A DNA stretch of 64,000 nt, taken from the NCBI RefSeq assembly GCF_000503055.1, contig NZ_AYVY01000023.1, positions 36,747 to 100,746 on the forward strand, given 5' to 3'. Made by a program: the position numbers and the translations under genes. Each line of letters starts with the position of its first letter. The stretch's first letter is position 1. Origin of the DNA: Mesorhizobium sp. LSHC420B00. GTDB taxonomy: Bacteria > Pseudomonadota > Alphaproteobacteria > Rhizobiales > Rhizobiaceae. This document shows positions 17,347 through 25,611 of the stretch, in pieces. A model generated the notes under the pieces. It was not told the origin of the DNA, did no database searches, and saw only the letters and a program-made list of their open reading frames with translations.

Positions 17347-18209
17347 CAGATCAGGTCCACCCGGCGGGCACCCGAAAGCCGTGTCGAAATGCGGTTCGCG
17401 GCAAGCAGCACGACCACGGAAACCGCTACAAGGGTTATGGCGATTGCCGATCCGAACGGCCAGTTGCGCGATTGCAGGAACAGATCGACCAGCGCGTTGC
17501 CGATGAAGAAGACCTTGCCGCCGCCGAGTAGCGTTGGGATCAGATATTCGCCGAGCAACAGGATCATGACCAGCGAGAAGCCGGTCATCACACCTGGCAG
17601 CGACAGCCGCAGCGTCACGCCGAGGAATGTCGAGATCGGCGTCGCGCCGAGATCGGCGGAGGCCTCCAGCAGCCGGCGATCGAGCCGCTCGAGGCTGACA
17701 TAGACCGGCAGGATCATCAGCGGCAGATAACCATAGACGGTGCCGAGCAGAACCGCTCCCGGCGTATTGATCAGCCGCACATCCTCCATCCCGACATAGG
17801 CCAGCAGAGCTGGGACGCCGCGCCCGCCAAGCACATACATCCAGGCATAAGTCCGCATCAGCAGGCTGGTCCAGAACGGGATGACGACAAGCGCAAGCAG
17901 GATCAGCCGCCACCGCTCCGGCGCGCGCAAGGCGAGGTAATAGGCGACCGGATAGGCAACGAGAAGACAGGCCAGTGCACCGGCCGGCGCCAGCACCATG
18001 GTGTTCCAGAAGGCGGTCGCCCGCGCCGGAAGATTGGCATACTGCGCCAAGGTGAAAGCGGCCTGATAGCCGCCTTCCGGCGCCCGCTCGCCGACGCTGA
18101 AAACGGCGATCGCCACGAACGGCAAAACTAAAAACACCAACAGCCATGCGGTCGCCGGACCGAGCAGCAGGGCGGTCAGGAGATTGTGACGAAGAACATT
18201 GCTGCGCAT
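17346..18209 (-). CDS. ABC transporter permease, PotB-like
   Basis: 287-residue permease partner of the PotC-like protein. It has a first helix around LLGPATAWLLVFLVLPF, a long first periplasmic loop, the helix pair around LVVIPFWTSLLMRTYAW, and the EAA loop EASADLGATPISTFLGVTLRLSLPGV. These are standard PotB/PotH features. It is separated from the binding-protein gene by 76 bases containing two strong stem-loops. Confidence 0.92.
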   Translation of the reverse strand: MRSNVLRHNLLTALLLGPATAWLLVFLVLPFVAIAVFSVGERAPEGGYQAAFTLAQYANLPARATAFWNTMVLAPAGALACLLVAYPVAYYLALRAPERWRLILLALVVIPFWTSLLMRTYAWMYVLGGRGVPALLAYVGMEDVRLINTPGAVLLGTVYGYLPLMILPVYVSLERLDRRLLEASADLGATPISTFLGVTLRLSLPGVMTGFSLVMILLLGEYLIPTLLGGGKVFFIGNALVDLFLQSRNWPFGSAIAITLVAVSVVVLLAANRISTRLSGARRVDLI

Positions 18210-18227
18210 TGAAAAATCGCCCCGATG

Positions 18228-18279
18228 CCGGCGGACATCTGTCCGCCGGGGGAGTTGCCTGCATCGGACCTTTGGTCCG
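18228..18279. repeat. Two stem-loops between the binding-protein and permease genes
   Basis: The first hairpin is a perfect 10-bp stem (CCGGCGGACA / TGTCCGCCGG, 18228-18249) with a two-base loop. The second is CGGACC / GGTCCG (18265-18279) with a TTT loop. No T-run follows, so these look like intra-operon stabilising or processing structures rather than terminators. They could raise binding-protein mRNA above permease mRNA, as REP elements do in malE-malF (established for that system; inferred here). Confidence 0.6.
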
Positions 18280-18285
18280 CCCGGT

Positions 18286-19449
18286 TCAAGCCGACTTGAA
18301 GCGTGCCATCAATTCGGCCCGGCCCGGGTCGGTCAAGGTCGCGGCTGCACCGAATTCGAGTGGCTTGAGCAGATCCGCCGCCGGATAGAGGATCGGATTT
18401 TCCAGCACCTCCTTGGGCAGCAGCGCATTGACCCGCGCATCGGTGGAAGGCGCACCGTTGGCCAGGTGCTCCCTGACCGCGACTTTCGGGTTCATCAAAT
18501 AGTTGAGCAAGGCATAACCCGCAGGCTTGTTGGGCGCATCCTTGGGGATTGCGTAGAAGTCGGTCCAGATCTCGCCGCCTTCCTTGCCAAGCACGTAGGC
18601 GATTTCGGGGATGTCGCGGTGGAGCTGCGCCCCGTCATTGGTCCAGCACATCGTCATCCAGGCGTCGCCGGCACGCATCGACGGCTGGTAGTCGCTGGAG
18701 ACCGCGAACAGATGCGGCTTGACCTTCAGCAGCAATTCCTCCGCCTTGGCGAGTTCGTCCGGCTTCAGCGAGTTGAACGAGAAGCCGAAATATTTCAGCG
18801 CGTTGCCGATCGTGGTCAGCTGGTAATCATGAACCATGGTCCGGCCGTCGCCCTCCGCCATCGCCGTGTCCCAGAATTCCTTCCAGCTCGTCATCGGCTT
18901 GGCCAGTTTCTTGGTGTTGACGGCAAAGCCGGTGGTGCCCCAATTCTTCGGCACAGCGTAGGTCACGCCGTCGATGGTGCCTTCCCCAGTGAAGCGCGGG
19001 TCTTCTTGCGAGCCGTCATAATTGGCAAGCTTGGCCATATCGAGCGCTTCGATGATGCCGAGCTTCTTGTAAGTCGAGATCGTGTAGTTGGTTGGAACGA
19101 AAAGGCTCCAGCCCGAGGCGCCGGCCTGCAGCTTGGCCAGCATCTCCTCGTTTGAGCCGAACACATTGACCTCGACGGCAACGCCGGTCTCGGCCTGGAA
19201 ATTCTCGAACGTCGCCGGGTCGTGATAATTGGGCCAGGTGGCAATCGACATGCGGTCGCCAAGACCTTCCTGGGCGAAAGCCGGCGTCGGCATGATGCCG
19301 AGCTCGCGGGCCATCACCGCCGTTGCGATGCCCAGGCCGGTAAGGCCAAGGAACTCGCGGCGGCCGATGGAACCCCGCTTGAGGCGCATCAATTGATCGA
19401 CGAACTTTTCAGGGCTTATCGGCAGTCCGTCACGATATGATTTCGACAT
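18286..19449 (-). CDS. ABC transporter substrate-binding protein, PotD/PotF-like, Tat-exported
   Basis: About 387 residues. ATG 19449 has GAGGG about 9 bases upstream and overlaps the ATPase gene by 20 bases. The N-terminus is an unusually long (~55 residue) leader containing a twin-arginine motif (GRREFLGLTG) followed by a hydrophobic stretch and AFAQEG. The mature protein begins with SIATWPNYHDP and has FGSNEEMLAKLQAG, matching polyamine-binding proteins. PotF-type Trp/Asp ligands (for example W in SIATWPNY and D in DAWMTMCW) are present, but whether the ligand is a polyamine, GABA or another amine is not decided. Confidence 0.9.
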   Translation of the reverse strand: MSKSYRDGLPISPEKFVDQLMRLKRGSIGRREFLGLTGLGIATAVMARELGIMPTPAFAQEGLGDRMSIATWPNYHDPATFENFQAETGVAVEVNVFGSNEEMLAKLQAGASGWSLFVPTNYTISTYKKLGIIEALDMAKLANYDGSQEDPRFTGEGTIDGVTYAVPKNWGTTGFAVNTKKLAKPMTSWKEFWDTAMAEGDGRTMVHDYQLTTIGNALKYFGFSFNSLKPDELAKAEELLLKVKPHLFAVSSDYQPSMRAGDAWMTMCWTNDGAQLHRDIPEIAYVLGKEGGEIWTDFYAIPKDAPNKPAGYALLNYLMNPKVAVREHLANGAPSTDARVNALLPKEVLENPILYPAADLLKPLEFGAAATLTDPGRAELMARFKSA

Positions 19450-20560
19450 TTTTGTTTTCCCTCTGGTTGGTCCCGTTATTCTCCGGAAACGCCAGCGGCG
19501 TTCCGGCTGCAAAGCCGATGGCAACGGGTTCACCCGGCTTGAAGAGATTTCCACCGCCAATCAGATGATCGGCCTTTGCGAGCAGCGTCCCGATGCCCTG
19601 GACCTCGATTGCATATTCCGCGGTCGAACCGAGAAAGATCCGGTTGCGGACAAGCCCGTTCAGCCGGCCGCTTCCGGGCGCGCCGAGGCTTAGCGATTCA
19701 GGGCGCAGGCTGACCGAAACGGCTTCACCCTGAGCCATCGAAGTCCGCTTGCGCGCGGCAATGACAGTGCCATCGGCAAGCGCCACCTCGACGAGCTTGC
19801 CCGAGAGCCCGACGACCTTGCCGCTCAACAGATTGGTCTTGCCGACGAAATCGGCGACAAAGAGGTCGGCGGGTTCGTCGTAGATTTCGCTCGGCTGCCC
19901 AAGCTGGACGATACGCCCGCCATTCATGACGCAGACGAAATCGCTCATCGACAGTGCTTCTTCCTGATCGTGGGTGACCAGGACGAAGGTGATGCCGATC
20001 TCGCGCTGCAGGTTCTGCAGCTCTATCTGCATGTCGGTGCGCAGCTTCTTGTCGAGCGCCGCCAGGGGCTCGTCGAGCAGCAGCACCGCCGGTTTGTTGA
20101 CCAGCGCCCGCGCCAGGGCGACACGCTGCTGCTGGCCGCCGGAAAGCTCATGGATCTTGCGGCGTCCATAGCCGGCAAGCCGCACCATGGCGAGCGCCTC
20201 GCCTGCTTTCAGGCTGATCTCGCGCGACGACAGGCGCGGCCGCGCCTGGCGCAGGCCATAGGCGATGTTGTCCTCGACATCCAGATGCGGAAACAACGCA
20301 TATTGCTGGAACACCATGTTGACCGGCCGCCGATAGGGCGGCGTGCCGGCCATGTCGTGGCCACGGATGAATACCGCGCCTTCGCTTGGCTGTTCGAAGC
20401 CGCCGATCATGCGCAAACAGGTTGTCTTGCCGCAGCCGGACGGCCCGAGCAAGGCGACAAAGGCAGACGGCGGGATGGCAAGATCGATGCCGCTGACCGC
20501 GATCACGCTGCCGTAGCGTTTGGTGACCCCGCGAAACTCGATGTCGGGCACTGCGGTCAA
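19430..20560 (-). CDS. ABC transporter ATP-binding protein, PotA-like
   Basis: 376-residue ATPase with Walker A GPSGCGKTT (39-47), Q-loop FQQYALFPHL, signature LSGGQQQ (139-145), Walker B VLLLDEP and switch THDQEEAL, followed by a C-terminal TOBE-type domain. The first gene of the operon; TTG 20560 is used, with GGAG 9 bases upstream, and an internal GTG three codons later is an alternative. The following binding-protein gene overlaps the last 20 bases. It powers the PotB/PotC-like pair. Confidence 0.92.
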   Translation of the reverse strand: MTAVPDIEFRGVTKRYGSVIAVSGIDLAIPPSAFVALLGPSGCGKTTCLRMIGGFEQPSEGAVFIRGHDMAGTPPYRRPVNMVFQQYALFPHLDVEDNIAYGLRQARPRLSSREISLKAGEALAMVRLAGYGRRKIHELSGGQQQRVALARALVNKPAVLLLDEPLAALDKKLRTDMQIELQNLQREIGITFVLVTHDQEEALSMSDFVCVMNGGRIVQLGQPSEIYDEPADLFVADFVGKTNLLSGKVVGLSGKLVEVALADGTVIAARKRTSMAQGEAVSVSLRPESLSLGAPGSGRLNGLVRNRIFLGSTAEYAIEVQGIGTLLAKADHLIGGGNLFKPGEPVAIGFAAGTPLAFPENNGTNQRENKNVEIIS

Positions 20561-20620
20561 AGCTGCGGGCTCCAGCGGCTAGTTGATCTCGAAACGCTAT
20601 CAGAGCCAATGGCGGCTAGT

Positions 20621-20642
20621 ATATACCTCCCAGGTGGTATAT
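20621..20642. promoter_or_regulatory. 22-bp palindrome between PotA-like operon and LuxR-type gene
   Basis: Halves ATATACCTCC and GGTGGTATAT around a CA spacer, complementary at 9 of 10 positions; inside lies a second perfect dyad, ACCT-CCC-AGGT. It lies 33 bases from the LuxR-type start (20675) and 61 from the PotA-like start (20560). The AT-rich arms could also hold a -10 element. It is a likely autoregulatory operator for the adjacent LuxR-type protein (inference from position and symmetry). Confidence 0.6.
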
Positions 20643-20674
20643 TTTGTCTATTTTCTCGTCTGGAGGGGTATGAA

Positions 20675-21487
20675 TTGGGCGTTTCGCGCAGCGATGAATA
20701 CAGCCGGCTCGCTGCGCTCATCGCAGCGACGCCGGAGACCAGCGGCGAGCTTTTCGGCAAGGCAATGGTGGCCTGGCTCCGGCAGCATGTCAGCTTCGAT
20801 CATTGCGTGATCTTCGGCTATCGCGGCGCCTTACGCCCGCCGCTGCTGTTCGAGACATTCTCGCCGGCCGACAGCCACGTCTTCGTCGCGCTCTATCAGG
20901 AAGGGCCTTATCTGCTCGATCCGTTCCACCATGCTGCGGTCGAGCGCAAGGAAGGCTTTTGGCGCATGCGCGAATTGGCGCCGGATCGCTTCTATGCCAG
21001 CGAATATTACCGCTCCTATTACAGCCAGACCAGACTTGCGGAGGAGGTCGGCTTTTTTGTGCCGCTGCCGGGAAAGGACGCACTGGTGCTCTCGCTGATG
21101 CGATTGCGCGCTTCGGGACCTTTCGGAACCGCCGATGCGAGGTTGCTGCGCGACATGGCGCCTGCGGTGATCAATCTCATCAGGCTGCGCTGGCATGATC
21201 TTCCGGCCGACAAACCGGCAGAGACGAAGCAGGACGAAACGATTGCTCCAGTCAGCGAGTTCGAACGTGCTCACATCTGGAAGAGCCTTTCGCTCACGCC
21301 GCGCGAACAGCATGTCGTCGACCTGGTGCTTCAGGGCCATTCCACGGAATCAATCGCCAGGGCGATGCGCATCGTGCCGGGAACCGTAAAAGTCCATCGC
21401 CGTAACATCTACCGCAAGCTCAAGATCAAATCGCAGGCGGGCCTATTCGCGCGTTTTGTCGAGATCATGGATGCACGGATTCGGTAG
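20675..21487 (+). CDS. LuxR-family transcriptional regulator
   Basis: 270-residue regulator. TTG 20675 is chosen because GGAGGGG lies 8 bases ahead; the ATG at 20670 is out of frame. The C-terminal GerE helix-turn-helix spans about residues 207-265 (LTPREQHVVDLVLQGHSTESIARAM, then VPGTVKVHRRNIYRKLKI). The N-terminal ~190 residues form a mixed alpha/beta sensor domain that lacks the motifs I know for acyl-homoserine-lactone binding or a response-regulator receiver. Divergent from the polyamine-type ABC operon, so it probably controls it in response to a small molecule. Confidence 0.88.
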   Translation: MGVSRSDEYSRLAALIAATPETSGELFGKAMVAWLRQHVSFDHCVIFGYRGALRPPLLFETFSPADSHVFVALYQEGPYLLDPFHHAAVERKEGFWRMRELAPDRFYASEYYRSYYSQTRLAEEVGFFVPLPGKDALVLSLMRLRASGPFGTADARLLRDMAPAVINLIRLRWHDLPADKPAETKQDETIAPVSEFERAHIWKSLSLTPREQHVVDLVLQGHSTESIARAMRIVPGTVKVHRRNIYRKLKIKSQAGLFARFVEIMDARIR

Positions 21488-21495
21488 TCCCAAGT

Positions 21496-23565
21496 TCAGC
21501 CGGCAGCGCCGTCCCAGGAACCGGTTTCGGCCATTTGCCTGAGCAGAGGTGCGGCCCGGAAGACGTCCTCGCCGGTCTGCTGGTGCCAGTGATCCAACCG
21601 CCGGATGATCTTGTCCACGCCTTCGCGGCTTGCCCAGAACATCGGCCCGCCCTTGCCGACCGGGAAGCCATAGCCGTTGACCCAGACGACGTCGATATCG
21701 GACGCGCGGGCGGCAATCTGTTCCTCGAGGATTTTGGCGCCCTCGTTGATCATCGGATAGAGCGTGCGCTCGATGATCTCCTCGGCGCCGATTGCCCGCG
21801 GTGCAATGCCGCGTTCAGCAGCCTTGTTGTGGATGAGCGCTTCGACCTCCGGATCGGGCAGCGGCGTGCGCGAACCGTTCTCATAGCGATAGAAGCCGCT
21901 GCCGGTCTTCTGGCCGAAATGGCCCTGTTCGCACAACGTGTCGGCGATGTCAGCCGTCTGGCCACGCGCCTTGCGGTTGCGCCAGCCTATGTCGAGGCCG
22001 GCGAGATCGCTCATCTGGAACGGCCCCATCGGCCAGCCGAAATCGGTGAACACCTGGTCGACCTGGCGCGGCATTGCACCCTCGAGCAGAAGCGCCTCCA
22101 GTTCCGCACCCCGCGCCGCCAGCATGCGGTTGCCGACGAAGCCGTGGCAGACGCCGACGACGACCGGCACCTTGCCGATCCGCCGCGCCAGATCGACGAT
22201 GGTCGTCAGCACGTCCGGCGAGGTCTTGTCGGCGCGGACGATTTCCAGAAGCTTCATGACGTTAGCCGGCGAAAAGAAATGCATGCCAAGGAGATCTTGC
22301 GGCCGCGACGTCGAAGCGGCGATCTCGTTGACGTCGAGATAAGAGGTGTTGGTGGCAAGGATCGCGCCCGGTTTGGCCACCGCATCGAGCCTGCCGAATA
22401 CCTCCTTCTTGACCGCCATTTCCTCGAACACAGCCTCGACGATCAGGTCGCAATCGGCGAGGTCTGCATAGTCGGTGCTGCCCCTGAACAAAGCCAGCCG
22501 CTGGCGCTTGGCGTCTTCGCTCAGCGACCCGCGGGTGACGGAAACGGCATAGTTCTTGTCGATCGTCGCCAGCCCGCGTTGCAATGCTTCCTGCGTTGTT
22601 TCCAGCAAGGTCACGGGAAGACCGCCATTGGCGAACGCCATGGCGATGCCGCCGCCCATCGTGCCGGCGCCGATGACGCCGACCCGGGCGATCTTGCGCC
22701 TGACGACATCCTTGCCGGCAAGCTTTGCCGCCTCACGTTCAGCGAAGAACAAATGCCGCTGCGCGCGTGATTGGTCGCCGGCGACAAGCTTGACGAACAG
22801 GTCGCGTTCGGCCGCCAGCGCTTCGTCGAAGGGCAGCGTGAGGGCGTTGCGGACCGACTGCGCACAGGCTATCGGCGCCTCGAGACCGCGCGCTTTGCCC
22901 GCAAGCGTTGCCGCCTCCTTGTCGAAGGCCGGCAAGTCGGCCTGGTCGAGGCGATCGTTGCGGTCGCGCACCGGCGTGAACGGACCGCCTTTCGCGGCCG
23001 TTTCGCTGGCGAAACTCACCGCTTGCGCGGTCAGGTCGCCATCGAAGACGGCATCCACCAGACCGGCGGCGCGCGCCTCGGCCGCATTGATCGGCGTTCC
23101 CGAAACGATCATGCTGAGTGCCTTCAGCGGACCAACCAAGCGCGGCAGGCGAACCGTGCCGCCGCCGCCCGGCAGCAGGCCGAGCTTGACTTCCGGCAGG
23201 CCGAGCCTTGCCGCTCGGTCGGCAACACGGAAATGGCAGCCGAGCGCCAGTTCCAGGCCGCCGCCGAGCGCAGTGCCGTGAATGGCGGCGACCGTCGGCT
23301 TGGCGATGGTTTCCAGCACGGCGACAATGGCGCGCAATTCCGGCTGCTGCGCCGGTCTGCCGAATTCGGTGATGTCGGCGCCGGCGACGAAGGTCCGCCC
23401 GGCGCAGGCTATCACGATTGCTCCCACCGACGGCTCGTCCCGCAGGGAAACGAGCGCCCGCATCAACGGCTCGCGCACATGGAAGCTCAGCGCGTTGACC
23501 GGCGGATTGTCGATGGTCACCAGCGCGACGTTGCCGTGCCTTGTAGTGCTGACGAAATCGGGCAC
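21496..23565 (-). CDS. FadJ-like bifunctional enoyl-CoA hydratase / 3-hydroxyacyl-CoA dehydrogenase
   Basis: About 689 residues. The N-terminal crotonase domain (residues ~1-190) has the oxyanion segment AGADITEFG and GTALGGGLELALGCHFR. The central NAD-binding dehydrogenase starts with GVIGAGTMGGGIA (~residue 295), with ATNTSYLDVNEIA and the catalytic His in GMHFFSPANVMKLLEIV. The C-terminal 3HCDH domain follows (FVGNRM). It hydrates enoyl-CoA and oxidises the 3-hydroxyacyl-CoA. GTG 23565 is preferred over ATG 23580 because GAGG lies 5 bases upstream and homologues usually start close to PDFVST. Convergent with the LuxR-type gene (8-base gap); could work with the PcaF-like thiolase. Confidence 0.92.
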   Translation of the reverse strand: MPDFVSTTRHGNVALVTIDNPPVNALSFHVREPLMRALVSLRDEPSVGAIVIACAGRTFVAGADITEFGRPAQQPELRAIVAVLETIAKPTVAAIHGTALGGGLELALGCHFRVADRAARLGLPEVKLGLLPGGGGTVRLPRLVGPLKALSMIVSGTPINAAEARAAGLVDAVFDGDLTAQAVSFASETAAKGGPFTPVRDRNDRLDQADLPAFDKEAATLAGKARGLEAPIACAQSVRNALTLPFDEALAAERDLFVKLVAGDQSRAQRHLFFAEREAAKLAGKDVVRRKIARVGVIGAGTMGGGIAMAFANGGLPVTLLETTQEALQRGLATIDKNYAVSVTRGSLSEDAKRQRLALFRGSTDYADLADCDLIVEAVFEEMAVKKEVFGRLDAVAKPGAILATNTSYLDVNEIAASTSRPQDLLGMHFFSPANVMKLLEIVRADKTSPDVLTTIVDLARRIGKVPVVVGVCHGFVGNRMLAARGAELEALLLEGAMPRQVDQVFTDFGWPMGPFQMSDLAGLDIGWRNRKARGQTADIADTLCEQGHFGQKTGSGFYRYENGSRTPLPDPEVEALIHNKAAERGIAPRAIGAEEIIERTLYPMINEGAKILEEQIAARASDIDVVWVNGYGFPVGKGGPMFWASREGVDKIIRRLDHWHQQTGEDVFRAAPLLRQMAETGSWDGAAG

Positions 23566-23685
23566 GCAAACCTCATACAATGATGTTGGCCAGGAGCCCG
23601 ACGGGATTTACAGCGCTGGCATGCGGATGGGAACCACATGTTTGCGGGCCGGATCGATATCCTCTCGCCGCCGGGTGGCCTTGCC

Positions 23686-24633
23686 TTAGCGCAGCGCCTT
23701 CTGCCCGCCGGCCGCGGTGATGACGCCGACGATGATCAGCCCGGTCAGCACCAGGCGCACGCCGACGCTTACGCCGAACGTGTTGAGCATGGTCAACAGC
23801 AGCACGAGGAACAGCGCCGCGCCCCAGACCCCCGGCACATTGGCCTTGCCGCCGGCTACCGACGTGCCACCGATGACGACGACCGCGATCGACGCCAGCA
23901 GATACTCATTGCCGATATCGACATTGGCGCCGCGGAAATAACCGGCGAGCAGTGCACCGTCGAGGCCGCCGAGCGCGCCCGACAGCGTGTAGGTGAGGAA
24001 GCGGGTGCGGCCCACATTGACGCCTGCCAGCCAGGCGGCGCGGATGTTCTGGCCGATCGCCAGCACCGAGCGTCCGTAGATCATGCGCTGCAAAACGATG
24101 CCGGCGCCGATGGTGAACAGCACGGTCAGGATCGCCAGCACCGGGATGCCGAACACCTGCCAGTTGGTGAAATCGGCAAAGCCCGGCGGCGGCTTGATCT
24201 GCAAGCCGCGCCCATAGCTGATGTCGACCGACTGGATGACGAAGCTGGCCGACAGCGTCGCGATGATCGGCGGAATGCGCAGCGCCCATATCAGAAGGTA
24301 GTTGACGGCACCGATCGCCATGCCGCAGGCAAGCGCGGCCAGCAGCCCGACCGCGATCATCGCATCATTGCCGTCCATGACCTTCATGGCGACAGCACTG
24401 GCAAGGCCGATATTGGCCGGCAGCGACAGGTCGACATTGCCCGGCCCGAGCGTGATGACGAACATCTGGCCGACGCCGACGATGACGGTGAAGACGGCAA
24501 GCGACAGCGCCGCCGTGATCATCCCGCCTCCGCCATAGCCGCCGGTGAAGGCGATCGTCGCCAGCCACACCAGCAGCGCCCCGAAGAACGACCAGATCCA
24601 GGGTCTGGCGAGCAGTGTCCGCAGCGAGACCAT
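23686..24633 (-). CDS. ABC transporter permease, RbsC-like (second permease)
   Basis: 315-residue BPD_transp_2 permease with about nine hydrophobic segments and the family loop VITLGPGNVDLSLPANIGLAS; the helix before it is AVFTVIVGVGQMF. ATG 24633 follows GAGAGG with good spacing; a GTG at 24639 overlaps the upstream stop but sits too near the Shine-Dalgarno. Last gene of the four-gene sugar-type importer 23686-28193. Two different permeases instead of a homodimer resemble the AraH-variant, Xyl and Rha/Lsr-type importers. Confidence 0.9.
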   Translation of the reverse strand: MVSLRTLLARPWIWSFFGALLVWLATIAFTGGYGGGGMITAALSLAVFTVIVGVGQMFVITLGPGNVDLSLPANIGLASAVAMKVMDGNDAMIAVGLLAALACGMAIGAVNYLLIWALRIPPIIATLSASFVIQSVDISYGRGLQIKPPPGFADFTNWQVFGIPVLAILTVLFTIGAGIVLQRMIYGRSVLAIGQNIRAAWLAGVNVGRTRFLTYTLSGALGGLDGALLAGYFRGANVDIGNEYLLASIAVVVIGGTSVAGGKANVPGVWGAALFLVLLLTMLNTFGVSVGVRLVLTGLIIVGVITAAGGQKALR

Positions 24634-24635
24634 GC

Positions 24636-25610
24636 TCACCTCTCCCTGCGGCTGATCAGCACCCGGGCCGCCAGCACGATGATCAGGATGGCGCCATTGG
24701 CGGCAACCTGCCAGTCGGGCGGAATGTGCATGAACGTCAGCAGTGGCGATGCGGCAAGCGCCAGCGTCAACGCGCCGATGACGGCGCCGATCGGCGACAC
24801 CCGGCCGCCGACGAACTCACCGCCGCCGAGGATGACGCCGGCGATCGAAAGCAACGTGTAGCCATTGCCGATATTGGCGTCGGCCGAGGTGGTGATGCCG
24901 ATCAGCGCCATGCCGGACAAAACGCCGAACAGGCCGGTCAGCGCAAACAGCGCGATTTTGGTACGGAGCAGCGACCAGCCGGCGCGCTTGAGTGCGGCTG
25001 AATTGCCGCCCGATCCACGCAGGATGACACCATAGGAGGTGCGCATCAGGCCAAAGTGGACGACCGCCGCGATCAGCAATGCCGCGATGATCGGGAACGG
25101 AATGAAGGGTGGCTTGAAGGCCATCAGCGCCAGCAGCCAGTCCGGCGCCTTGCCGCCGGGCTTTGGCAGGATCAGGATGGCCAGGCCCTGCCAGACGAAA
25201 CTCATGCCGAGCGTCACCACGATCGAGGGCAGGTTGCGCAGATGGATCAGCGCGCCGAGCAGCGCGTAGACACCGATCGACCCGAGCAGGATGACGACGC
25301 CGAGCAACGGCGCGTCCTTCAGCCATGTCGCCGTGACGCAGCCGACGAAGCCGACAAAGGTGCCGATTGACAAATCGAGCTCGTTGCCGGCGATGACGAA
25401 CATCTGCGCGATCGTCGCCAGCGCGATCGGGATCGCCAGATTGAGCATCAGGCTGAAGCCGAAATAGCTGATGGCGCGCGGGTTGAGCCAGGCGATAGCG
25501 ATGAGCACCAGCGCCAACGACAGTGCCGGCAGCAGGCTGCGCAGCATGCGCGCCCGCCTCGTGGCGCGAGCCGACGATTTTAGCCCATTCTCGATGGATG
25601 CCGCCGTCAT
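24636..25610 (-). CDS. ABC transporter permease, RbsC-like (first permease)
   Basis: 324-residue permease with the diagnostic loop MFVIAGNELDLSIGTFVGFVG and VILGGGEFVGGRVSPIGAV near the C-terminus. ATG 25610 lies one base after the TGA of the ATPase gene (TGAGATG); a TTG at 25628 inside the ATPase gene lacks a Shine-Dalgarno. Forms the membrane channel with the following permease. Confidence 0.9.
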   Translation of the reverse strand: MTAASIENGLKSSARATRRARMLRSLLPALSLALVLIAIAWLNPRAISYFGFSLMLNLAIPIALATIAQMFVIAGNELDLSIGTFVGFVGCVTATWLKDAPLLGVVILLGSIGVYALLGALIHLRNLPSIVVTLGMSFVWQGLAILILPKPGGKAPDWLLALMAFKPPFIPFPIIAALLIAAVVHFGLMRTSYGVILRGSGGNSAALKRAGWSLLRTKIALFALTGLFGVLSGMALIGITTSADANIGNGYTLLSIAGVILGGGEFVGGRVSPIGAVIGALTLALAASPLLTFMHIPPDWQVAANGAILIIVLAARVLISRRER

Positions 25611-25611
25611 C

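Noticed and set aside
19970..20674. In-frame upstream extension of the LuxR-type gene into the PotA-like gene
   Set aside because: The extension is antisense to the conserved ATPase; the TTG at 20675 has a good ribosome binding site, and the protein-like sequence starts there.
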